DNA of 6,649 nucleotides from Flavobacteriales bacterium (GTDB taxonomy: Bacteria > Bacteroidota > Bacteroidia > Flavobacteriales_D > Sanyastnellaceae): NCBI GenBank assembly GCA_028825055.1, contig JAPKAW010000101.1, positions 1-6,649 on the forward strand. The letters are read 5' to 3'. Shown piece after piece: positions 1 to 6,066 of this stretch. Positions within the stretch are counted from its first letter, which is position 1, and each line of letters begins with the position of its first letter. A model generated the notes under the pieces. The model did no database searches. It saw only the letters and a program-made list of their open reading frames with translations, and was not told the DNA's origin. Position numbers and translations under genes: made by a program.

Positions 1-231
1 TTTTTTGCAGACTTTGGTTCCCAAAAGTTTCATGAAGTAAAGATAAAGGGAGTGTTTGAATGGGAGGTTTTGTTGGAATAAAAAGTAATATACGTTCACG
101 AGTTGGAACCAAATCGCAATGTTAATGGGTTGTAAACCAAGGACTAGTGTGTTTTAAACTCTTTTCGTAATAAACTGAATTTTAATCGTTTAGGGGGCTA
201 CTTTTACCCCTCAAACCCAAACCTTGATTTG
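1..231. other. Leader region upstream of the first gene, no confident gene
   Basis: This is AT-rich and mostly without coding signal. Bases 1-78 are open in the first forward frame and end at a TAA at 79-81; the 26 residues could be the tail of an upstream gene, but such a short stretch proves little. On the reverse strand an ATG at 33-31 opens 11 codons that run off the left edge, which is equally inconclusive. A 9-bp inverted repeat (TTTGGTTCC at 13-21, GGAACCAAA at 105-113) and a hairpin at 188-216 are present. No convincing promoter was found; a TTTG at 69-72 followed after 18 bases by TACGTTCA is only a weak match to the Bacteroidota consensus. Confidence 0.5.
188..216 (+). promoter_or_regulatory. 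Predicted hairpin just upstream of the first gene
   Basis: GTTTAGGGG (188-196) can pair with CCCCTCAAAC (207-216), leaving C212 bulged and a 10-base loop. The arm ends 15 bases before the ATG at 232, so the structure would lie in the 5' untranslated region of the exported-protein gene if transcription starts upstream of it. No T-run follows on the forward strand, which argues against an intrinsic terminator. It could affect ribosome access or message stability, or be chance. The pairing is seen directly; any function is inference. Confidence 0.3.
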
Positions 232-1392
232 ATGAGAGTTTTTATTCTAGTCTGTTTTAGCTTTTTAATGTTCAACGTATCCGCTCAAAAAATTAAGAGA
301 GAATCCGTCCAAGTGGAGTACACCAGTCGACCTAGCGAGCCTCTGCCTAAGGAGGTGAAGTCATATAGCGTCGAGGTAATGCAGACGTATAAGTTGGAAT
401 TTGAAGCAGAGATGGAACAATGGGCCATCGATACCGAAATAGCTCGAGTGAATTTTACTCGTGAAAGCCAAGAGTATAGTCAAAAGGGTACGGGAGCGAA
501 ACTTTTAGAACGCGCTCTATTGGATGAGAAGAAACCAGCGTTGGTTTTGCCTTCGAAACCCGTAAAACGTGAATTTATTTTTGAAGCAGGTGTCGTTTCT
601 TCAAAAATTGACATGCAAGGCATGAATAAGAATGAAGGTGGAGTGGTTGTGACGATTGACATCCAATCATTCGAGTCAACTTCACCTGAAGACGGTAAGC
701 AGGAACTGAAAGATAAAGAAGGCAACATTTCTTATAAGTATTACCGTACGATGACGTATCGTCAGCAGGTTCGTTTCGCTGTGACTTTACCTGATGGGGA
801 TGTTGTGATTGATGAAGTCATTGGTTCATCCGAGAACTATATCGCGCATACGAGTAACAAATACACGAGTAAGGGCGCCTTGAACAAATCGTGGAATCAA
901 ACGTCTATCAATAGCCAAATGAGTAAGAAGGCTGTGAATGCAGCCATGGGCTCGATAAACAACGTGCTAAATGATCGTGTATGTTTTAGTAAAAAGACAC
1001 GTCCGATGACCATTTATCACGTAAAAACGACGAAGAAGGTCAATTATACGGACCTTAATGATGCGGCGTTGGACATGGAGTTGGCCATCGAGAAGTATTA
1101 CAATGATCAAGAAGTTTCAATGGCTGCTATTCGTGAGGTTATCCCAGTTTGGGAGAGTGCCATTGCGGAAGCTGACTTTGACAATAGGAAGGCACGTATT
1201 GACTCTCGGGTAGCGGGTTTGATTTATCTCAACCTCATCTATGCCAACATTTGGCTTGAAGAGTACGACCGTGTTGATGTTCTTTTCGACGAGATGCGCC
1301 GGTTGGATACGAAAAAGAGTGCAGAGGGAGCAGCTGAAGGGTTGGATACGTTCAGTGAGGATCAACGCGCACGAAAGGAAGTGAATTCCTAA
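232..1392 (+). CDS. Exported protein of unknown function with helical C-terminal half
   Basis: The product is 386 residues and I do not recognise its family. Residues 1-18 form a signal peptide with a hydrophobic core and a VSA|Q cleavage site, so the mature protein probably starts at Gln19 and lies in the periplasm or at the outer membrane. No lipobox or T9SS tail is visible. Residues 20-110 are charged, with a likely helix around 48-95. Residues 113-265 alternate short hydrophobic strands with polar turns (for example VVVTIDIQSF and VRFAVTLPDGDVVIDEVIG), suggesting a beta-rich domain. Residues 270-360 look all-helical and resemble TPR-like helix pairs (LIYLNLIYANIWLEEYDRVD), followed by a charged, probably disordered tail. 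The mature protein has a single Cys (251). ATG 232 was chosen over the adjacent TTG at 229; no Shine-Dalgarno sequence is visible, as is common in Bacteroidota. It converges on the CotH-type gene. Gene reality is well supported by length and signal peptide; function is unknown. Confidence 0.9.
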   Translation: MRVFILVCFSFLMFNVSAQKIKRESVQVEYTSRPSEPLPKEVKSYSVEVMQTYKLEFEAEMEQWAIDTEIARVNFTRESQEYSQKGTGAKLLERALLDEKKPALVLPSKPVKREFIFEAGVVSSKIDMQGMNKNEGGVVVTIDIQSFESTSPEDGKQELKDKEGNISYKYYRTMTYRQQVRFAVTLPDGDVVIDEVIGSSENYIAHTSNKYTSKGALNKSWNQTSINSQMSKKAVNAAMGSINNVLNDRVCFSKKTRPMTIYHVKTTKKVNYTDLNDAALDMELAIEKYYNDQEVSMAAIREVIPVWESAIAEADFDNRKARIDSRVAGLIYLNLIYANIWLEEYDRVDVLFDEMRRLDTKKSAEGAAEGLDTFSEDQRARKEVNS

Positions 1393-1404
1393 AGCGTTAG
1401 AAGC

Positions 1405-1425
1405 GGTTGTTAGTGACGAACAACC
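1405..1425. terminator. Possible weak bidirectional terminator between convergent genes
   Basis: GGTTGTT (1405-1411) and AACAACC (1419-1425) form a perfect 7-bp stem with a 7-base loop. It sits where two genes converge and overlaps the last codons and stop of the reverse gene. Neither side has a T-run, so it is not a classic intrinsic terminator. It may stall or protect transcript ends, or be chance. Confidence 0.25.
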
Positions 1426-4400
1426 AGTAAATGCGAATGTGGCCCAGTGTGTACCGAATAGGTTCCGCTGGGCCATTTTGCTGTGGAGACGTTCCAGTTC
1501 GAAGTGCCGCCTATCACAGAGGTATTGGAAGTCTCGTTGTATACTGCTTGTCCTAAGGCATTGAAAACAATCACATCCGGGTAGGATGAAGTGATTTGAA
1601 CCCAGTTGCTTGTTGGATTCGGTGAGCAATGGATTAAGGAAGTATTCGCGGTGTTCTCAATGGAGGTGGTTCCGTGCCAAATTGATTCCGTTACTACGCT
1701 GCAACCGTCAAAAAGAACTACGGCATTGTAAAATCCATCAAAGGGCACTTCAAAGGAATCTCCTTGACCGAGATACACGTCGTCAGAATACCACGCAATG
1801 GAATCAACAAATGGGATGCCAGTAGTTTCAATGCTCAGGACATTCGCTGTGGCTGCAATGGCTGCAATTCCATCTGTCGGACAAGGCTCAAACCGCGCTC
1901 GAAACAGATCATTTTGTTGAAGGTCAACCTCCTGATAGGAGAGCGACATTGACAATTCTCCAAGTGATATGTGGTCGTTTGCGTCCCACTGATCAAATAA
2001 CCAGCCCGAAGCGGCGATGGCCTTGAATTCAACAGGGCATCCCTTGAAATAGATGCCACTCCAAGGAAGTGGCCCCGGAGTAATGGTACTGATTTTAACG
2101 TCGCCGGCTAGGGGAGGCCATACATCCAAAGTGACATCTATTTGTCCTTGCAAGCCAAAGCTGGTATTGATGTGAGACCGCGCTGAGCCAATTCGATTCG
2201 CATTGTGCGATGTCAGAGTGTTGATGGCATTGAGCCAATCGGTAATGGATCCAGGAGAACTCCAGCGATCGATGTGATACGGCATGCTAGAGTCGATTTC
2301 CTCTACCATACCGGAAATCACCTCGTTAAAGGTGGTCGTCTGAAATGTTGTGTTGATCAGATCGGCATATCGATTGATAAACTGATGGCGAAAAGTCTCA
2401 TTGTCCAGCACCCGATCAAACACTTGGCTGTGTGATGATGGGTATTCGGGGTTACGCGCGTATTCGATGAAGTTCTCCAAATAAGAGGCTCCAAAAAATC
2501 CAAAGCTCGCATCGTTGTCATATAAAATGTAGCGCCATGTATTGCTCACAGGTTCACGAAAACACTTGACATTGTTGGTGCCCCAAGCGATTCCCATCCA
2601 GTCTGTGTTTTGTGCGTAGGTCTCAAAGGCGAAATAGTCAATGTAGTTTTTGACATCGAAATTTGAGGCGAACAAGCCATAGAAATTCGAATTGCTGGTA
2701 GGTGTAGATAGCAAGCTATTCACTGCGGAATAAAATGAATTGCCAGAGCCATTTAAAACATCCCATGAATTCATGAGGTCAACTTCGGATGCCTCTCCTC
2801 CGAAGTTATCTGCAACGAAATGCTCATCGAGTTTTTCACGTGCTCCATACAATCCCCAAAATTCACCATTGAGATAGACAAGAACCGGTTGCCACGCACC
2901 CGCTTCATTGTGTGTCTCCAATGCCATGCGGCAAAGGGCAGCATCTTGCAATTTGGTCGCCCAGCTGTGTTGACCGCCATTGCGTAAGTTGATGTTGTTG
3001 AAAGCAAGGATTTCGGGCTTTTCATCAAAGAGGGCATAATCCAATGGCCCACTGTAAATTGATTTAAAATCCAAACGGAAAGAACGCTGCGGCTCGGCTC
3101 GCGACCAGCCACCATGAATTTCGAGGTCTAGAGTTTCTTCGGCTTCCAACGATCCTGTCTCGTCAAATAACTGCAATCGGGTCGGCTTGGACCATGGTTG
3201 CCAAAAATTCGCACCGAAATGAGGGTAGTTGTCCTCGGCGTTGGGTCCGAACACATAGATCCCCGTTTCCCAGTCCCATAAGTTGTCGTCGTCCGTGAGC
3301 AAGGAAATGACGGGTAAGTCAGGATTGAATTCATCTAAAAAGTAGGATGCGTCGCTAACGACACTAGGCACCTTAGTTCCATCAATACTCCACGCTCTCG
3401 CACTCAATACAGAGGTGCTATTGAGGTTAATGGCGCCACTCGCGATTAGCGCGTTGCCTCCATTGGGGACGTCGCCATTGGTGGTGTAACGAATGATGGA
3501 GTTTTCATTATCACCGGAGAGGCTGACGTCCAGTCCATTTTCATACCATCCGGACGGGGCTGAAAAAGTGGGAGGTGATTCAATGCCGTCGTAACAGGTG
3601 CTGCCCGCATTTGAAAGCCCTGGTGTTGGCGTATCAAAAATGCACCACCCATCGTCCGTGCCTTCCGCTCGTCCCATGGTGAGTCCAGGACGAAGTAGTG
3701 TGTTCACAGGAGCCACATCCACCAGATTGCCCGTCGGGCTGCTTAAAATGATGGACTCGCCAGAGCTAATTTTAAATGAAGTGTGAAGCCAGCTCGTAAG
3801 GCTAGGCCACCAAATGGGCTCAGCTTCACCATTAAGTTCTGCAGCAGTTTTAGATGTCAAGGCCAAAAAAGGCCTTGCTGTCATATCTGAGGATGTGTTG
3901 GACACGTTGTGAACCTGAACGGCCAAAACGTTTTGGCCATCGATCAGTAAATTTTCGATTTGTTCAGCTTCCCAATGCATGATATCGGGTTGCCCTCCAT
4001 TGTATAGAACTGATTCTGAGTTGTCTCCAGCGAAATCGTTGAAGGCGCCACTCGAGGCAGCCATGGTCGCAGAACGGCCGATTTCGACGCCATTGAGATA
4101 AGCAATATAGCCGTCGTCGTAGTCGATTGAAAAGGCCATGTAACCAATGTCCGCAACGTCATTCACGGTGAATTCTTGTCGGAGAAATACGGAATTGGCA
4201 TTTTGGATTGTGGTGCCATCATCTCCGTCACCGTACCCAAACCCACCCGTTCCAGTTGACCAATTCGAATCGTTGTATCCATTTTGAGTCCAGGTATTGC
4301 CTAAACTCGCCGTGGGCACGATATACTGCCATTGCGAATTGTCAACAACAACAAACTCCCAATCGTCCGCAGCATAGGGTTTGTCTTTGCCTGAAGCTAA

Positions 4401-4655
4401 AATCAAGATACGCTCGCCGGATGCGAGCATGCGCTGTGGAAATATCCAGTCGTTCCAATTGTTGTTGTCATCAGAAAGAGCGTAGCCATCCAAATTGATG
4501 GCTTCTTCTGACAAGTTGATGATTTCAAGCCAATCGCAAGACGCCCCCATGATATCCGAAACTCCTTGGTCTGCAGAAATTTCTGTGATCACCAACTGCC
4601 CCTGTCCTTCAACGATTGTTAGTGCGAAAACGAAGAATGTAAGAATCCATTTCAT
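1410..4655 (-). CDS. CotH-kinase-family surface protein with split lamin-tail domain and T9SS tail
   Basis: The product is 1081 residues. Residues 1-19 are a signal peptide with Gln20 likely at the mature N terminus. A lamin-tail domain starts at 20 (LVITEISADQG, DWLEIINLS, LDGYALSDD, LILASGKDK), is interrupted at about 93-287 by a galactose-binding-like beta-sandwich (IDYDDGYIAYLNGVEIGR at 177-194, NVLAVQVHN at 242-250), and resumes at 290-350 (LHTSFKISSGE, DDGWCIFDTPTPGLSN). A chitobiase-C/Fn3-like domain follows at about 360-437 (YTTNGDVP). The CotH domain spans roughly 446-825, with HGGWSRAEPQRSFRLDF at 514-530, LRNGGQHSW at 557-565, YLNGEFWGLYGAREKLDEHF at 594-613, NTDWMG at 683-688 and a probable metal-binding YDNDASFGF at 712-720. 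An InlB-like domain (GWLFDQW) lies near 838-925, an Ig-like linker at 926-995, and a type A sorting tail at about 1005-1081 (SPNPTSNW, NALGQAVY, SGTYSV). CotH of Bacillus spore coats is an atypical protein kinase; kinase activity here is inference. T9SS tails route proteins across the outer membrane and usually anchor them on the surface. An in-frame ATG at 4721 would prepend 22 residues before the signal peptide, so 4655 is preferred. Confidence 0.93.
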   Translation of the reverse strand: MKWILTFFVFALTIVEGQGQLVITEISADQGVSDIMGASCDWLEIINLSEEAINLDGYALSDDNNNWNDWIFPQRMLASGERILILASGKDKPYAADDWEFVVVDNSQWQYIVPTASLGNTWTQNGYNDSNWSTGTGGFGYGDGDDGTTIQNANSVFLRQEFTVNDVADIGYMAFSIDYDDGYIAYLNGVEIGRSATMAASSGAFNDFAGDNSESVLYNGGQPDIMHWEAEQIENLLIDGQNVLAVQVHNVSNTSSDMTARPFLALTSKTAAELNGEAEPIWWPSLTSWLHTSFKISSGESIILSSPTGNLVDVAPVNTLLRPGLTMGRAEGTDDGWCIFDTPTPGLSNAGSTCYDGIESPPTFSAPSGWYENGLDVSLSGDNENSIIRYTTNGDVPNGGNALIASGAINLNSTSVLSARAWSIDGTKVPSVVSDASYFLDEFNPDLPVISLLTDDDNLWDWETGIYVFGPNAEDNYPHFGANFWQPWSKPTRLQLFDETGSLEAEETLDLEIHGGWSRAEPQRSFRLDFKSIYSGPLDYALFDEKPEILAFNNINLRNGGQHSWATKLQDAALCRMALETHNEAGAWQPVLVYLNGEFWGLYGAREKLDEHFVADNFGGEASEVDLMNSWDVLNGSGNSFYSAVNSLLSTPTSNSNFYGLFASNFDVKNYIDYFAFETYAQNTDWMGIAWGTNNVKCFREPVSNTWRYILYDNDASFGFFGASYLENFIEYARNPEYPSSHSQVFDRVLDNETFRHQFINRYADLINTTFQTTTFNEVISGMVEEIDSSMPYHIDRWSSPGSITDWLNAINTLTSHNANRIGSARSHINTSFGLQGQIDVTLDVWPPLAGDVKISTITPGPLPWSGIYFKGCPVEFKAIAASGWLFDQWDANDHISLGELSMSLSYQEVDLQQNDLFRARFEPCPTDGIAAIAATANVLSIETTGIPFVDSIAWYSDDVYLGQGDSFEVPFDGFYNAVVLFDGCSVVTESIWHGTTSIENTANTSLIHCSPNPTSNWVQITSSYPDVIVFNALGQAVYNETSNTSVIGGTSNWNVSTAKWPSGTYSVHTGPHSHLLVVRH

Positions 4656-4693
4656 AGTGTGCGAGGGCGTAATCGGATTGTCTTTGAAAACAC

Positions 4694-4766
4694 AAACAAG
4701 AAAGAAGTCTAGTCTAAACACGGGGTGGATACAAACAAGATGTGAAAGTTAATGATTTTCTTGTTT
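4694..4766. repeat. Three copies of octamer AAACAAGA in the divergent intergenic region
   Basis: AAACAAGA occurs at 4694-4701 and 4733-4740 in direct orientation, and inverted (TCTTGTTT) at 4759-4766. The first two extend to a 10-base direct repeat, ACAAACAAGA, at 4692-4701 and 4731-4740, 39 bases apart. The second and third form an inverted pair separated by 18 bases. The cluster lies 39 to 111 bases upstream of the reverse CotH-type start, around its possible promoter. A binding site for a regulator is a reasonable guess; chance in AT-rich sequence is the alternative. Confidence 0.4.
4704..4735 (-). promoter_or_regulatory. Possible promoter of the CotH-type gene
   Basis: Reading the reverse strand, TTTG (4735-4732) is followed after 20 bases by TAGACTTC (4711-4704). 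Bacteroidota housekeeping promoters have TTTG near -33 and TAnnTTTG near -7. The upstream element and spacing fit; the -7 element matches only partly. Transcription would begin near 4697, giving a leader of about 40 bases before the ATG at 4655. The -7 element would lie inside the coding region if the ATG at 4721 were used, so the promoter and the shorter start support each other. Confidence 0.3.
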
Positions 4767-4949
4767 CGAGTGGATTGCATCTGCTTTGTTGAATCAAGTG
4801 AATGCTCGTTTTTTCTCTTCAACGAGATTTTAAGCAATACGCAGTCTGTAATCAAACGCGAGTGAGCGAGGTAAGGCTCTGGATTCTCTTGTCATATTAA
4901 AATTTTGGGCGAAAGTGAAGGCCATCTTCAAGTCTGATATTGACGCGAA

Positions 4950-5936
4950 ATGCACGTACTTGCGTCGATGCTTTGGAACTTATTTTATTGGCTTACACAT
5001 ACAATTACGCTGTGTGTACTCACTTTTTTGACATTTGATAATCGGGCTTCCGAGTCCACCAGCTGGGGTTCAACGCCCCCTGTTATCCATGTGCTTGGAA
5101 CCGTTCAGGATGGAGGGTCTCCGCACATTGGCTGCGATCGGATCTGTTGCCGGAATTTATTTCTTCGTCCTGCTACGGACCGCCAGGTTGTTTCGCTGGG
5201 GTTAATCGATGCAGACAACGGGAAGTCCTTTCTATTCGAAGCCACCCCAGATCTGCCGGCACAATGGCATCATCTCCAAAAATTATCAGGAGGAAAAATG
5301 AAGTGGCCTGACGGTATTTTTTTAACACACGCCCACATGGGTCACTACTCAGGATTGATGCATTTGGGACGAGAAGCTTTGGGTTCGCAGGAAGTGCCTG
5401 TTTACGCCATGCCTCGTATGATGCAGTTTCTTCAAGAAAACGGCCCTTGGAGCCAGTTGGTAGAATTGAAGAATATCACGTTGATGCCGCTGGAAGACGA
5501 ACAAAAGGTGCAGGCCAGTGATGCGTTGGGAATTATTCCCATCGAAGTGCCGCACCGAGATGAATTCTCAGAAACGGTTGGTTATCGCATTGTGGGCCCC
5601 AACCGTTCGGTTCTATTCATCCCGGACATCAATAAATGGGACCAGTGGGATCGTCTTTTGGAAGATGAATTGAGAGAGGTTGACCGGGCATATCTGGACG
5701 CGACCTTTTATGATGTCGATGAGGTTGGATACCGGGACATGGCTGAGATTCCGCATCCGTTCATGATCGAAACCATGGATCTTCTTCAAGAGTTACCGCA
5801 AAAAGAGCGCAGTAAGGTGCACTTCATTCACATGAATCACACCAACCCTTGTTTGGATGAAACGAGCGCTGCATACCGAGAAGTTCGTGAACGTGGCTTC
5901 AACATAGCGCGGTTGGGAGATTCGTTCAGCCTGTGA
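4950..5936 (+). CDS. PqqB-like metallo-beta-lactamase-fold hydrolase with N-terminal hydrophobic segment
   Basis: The product is 328 residues. Residues 8-28 are strongly hydrophobic with no preceding Lys or Arg, acting as a signal peptide or membrane anchor; no lipobox is seen. The catalytic domain starts near 45 with VIHVLGTVQDGGSPHIGC, which matches the Gly-rich N terminus of PqqB, followed by a Cys cluster (Cys62, Cys66, Cys67) reminiscent of the PqqB zinc-binding cysteines. THAHMGHYSGL at 126-136 is the metallo-beta-lactamase HxHxDH motif with Gly131 in place of Asp. Further candidate ligands are His202 (VPHRDE), Asp226 (FIPDIN) and His294/His297 in HMNHTNP, equivalent to the PqqB NNTNP region. 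PqqB takes part in pyrroloquinoline quinone biosynthesis, but no pqqA, C, D or E is present here, so a role in that pathway is doubtful; a periplasmic or membrane-bound hydrolase of unknown substrate is safer. TGA at 4941 in frame blocks an upstream start; ATG 4968 is an alternative that keeps the hydrophobic segment. No clear Shine-Dalgarno sequence. Confidence 0.9.
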   Translation: MHVLASMLWNLFYWLTHTITLCVLTFLTFDNRASESTSWGSTPPVIHVLGTVQDGGSPHIGCDRICCRNLFLRPATDRQVVSLGLIDADNGKSFLFEATPDLPAQWHHLQKLSGGKMKWPDGIFLTHAHMGHYSGLMHLGREALGSQEVPVYAMPRMMQFLQENGPWSQLVELKNITLMPLEDEQKVQASDALGIIPIEVPHRDEFSETVGYRIVGPNRSVLFIPDINKWDQWDRLLEDELREVDRAYLDATFYDVDEVGYRDMAEIPHPFMIETMDLLQELPQKERSKVHFIHMNHTNPCLDETSAAYREVRERGFNIARLGDSFSL

Positions 5937-5986
5937 GTACATCTCTTTGTTGTTGTGCTTTGGTTACCTTGTGAAATGGCAAGAAG

Positions 5987-6010
5987 ACAAATCTGGAGTC
6001 AAGACTTTGT
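5987..6010 (+). terminator. Possible weak terminator after the PqqB-like gene
   Basis: ACAAATCT (5987-5994) pairs with AGACTTTGT (6002-6010) around a 7-base loop, with C6005 bulged, giving eight pairs. A CTTTTT run follows only at 6021-6026, too far for a textbook intrinsic terminator. It begins 51 bases after the hydrolase stop codon. The stem is AT-rich and may be chance. Confidence 0.2.
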
Positions 6011-6023
6011 GTAAATGGTTCTT

Positions 6024-6056
6024 TTTGATTGTCACGTGTAAAATTTCATTAATTTG
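6024..6056 (+). promoter_or_regulatory. Possible Bacteroidota-type promoter of the last gene
   Basis: TTTG at 6024-6027 is followed, after 21 bases, by TTAATTTG at 6049-6056, which matches TAnnTTTG at seven of eight counted positions (the second base differs). This is the best promoter match in the window. Transcription would begin only a few bases before the ATG at 6067, giving a very short or absent leader. Confidence 0.4.
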
Positions 6057-6066
6057 CTTTATACCA

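Larger units (their letters stand above)
4656..4949. other. Divergent intergenic region
   Basis: These 294 bases separate the reverse CotH-type gene from the forward hydrolase gene and must carry both promoters. The CotH side has the octamer cluster and promoter candidate. A 6-bp stem, CTCGTT (4805-4810) with AACGAG (4821-4826) and a 10-base loop, lies in the middle and is followed by ATTTT; it is too weak to call. The hydrolase side contains TTAAAATTTTG near 4897-4907, close to a -7 element, but lacks a TTTG at a suitable distance upstream. No tRNA or convincing small gene was seen. Confidence 0.5.

Noticed and set aside
1..33. Reverse ATG with 11 codons running off the left edge
   Set aside because: Too short to judge, with no supporting promoter or ribosome binding site.
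1..81. Open forward frame ending at TAA 79-81, possibly the tail of an upstream gene
   Set aside because: Only 26 codons are visible and other frames also read plausibly, so it cannot be told from chance.
229..231. TTG start directly before the ATG of the first gene
   Set aside because: The ATG at 232 is a stronger start and gives a normal signal peptide; the TTG adds only one residue.
1117..1629. Reverse open frame of 170 codons spanning the convergent junction
   Set aside because: It overlaps the 3' ends of two well-supported genes and has no signal peptide or recognisable domain.
4656..4721. Upstream ATG at 4721 extending the CotH-type protein by 22 residues
   Set aside because: The extension precedes a textbook signal peptide starting at 4655, and the candidate -7 element lies inside it.
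4752..4865. Forward 37-codon open frame in the divergent intergenic region
   Set aside because: Short, no ribosome binding site, no recognisable composition; consistent with chance.
4950..5036. Lipoprotein signal at the N terminus of the PqqB-like protein (Cys22)
   Set aside because: TITLC lacks the small residue expected just before the lipidated Cys, and the hydrophobic stretch continues beyond it.
4950..5936. Assignment as pqqB of a PQQ biosynthesis operon
   Set aside because: No other pqq genes are nearby, and the histidine motif and N-terminal hydrophobic segment differ from true PqqB.
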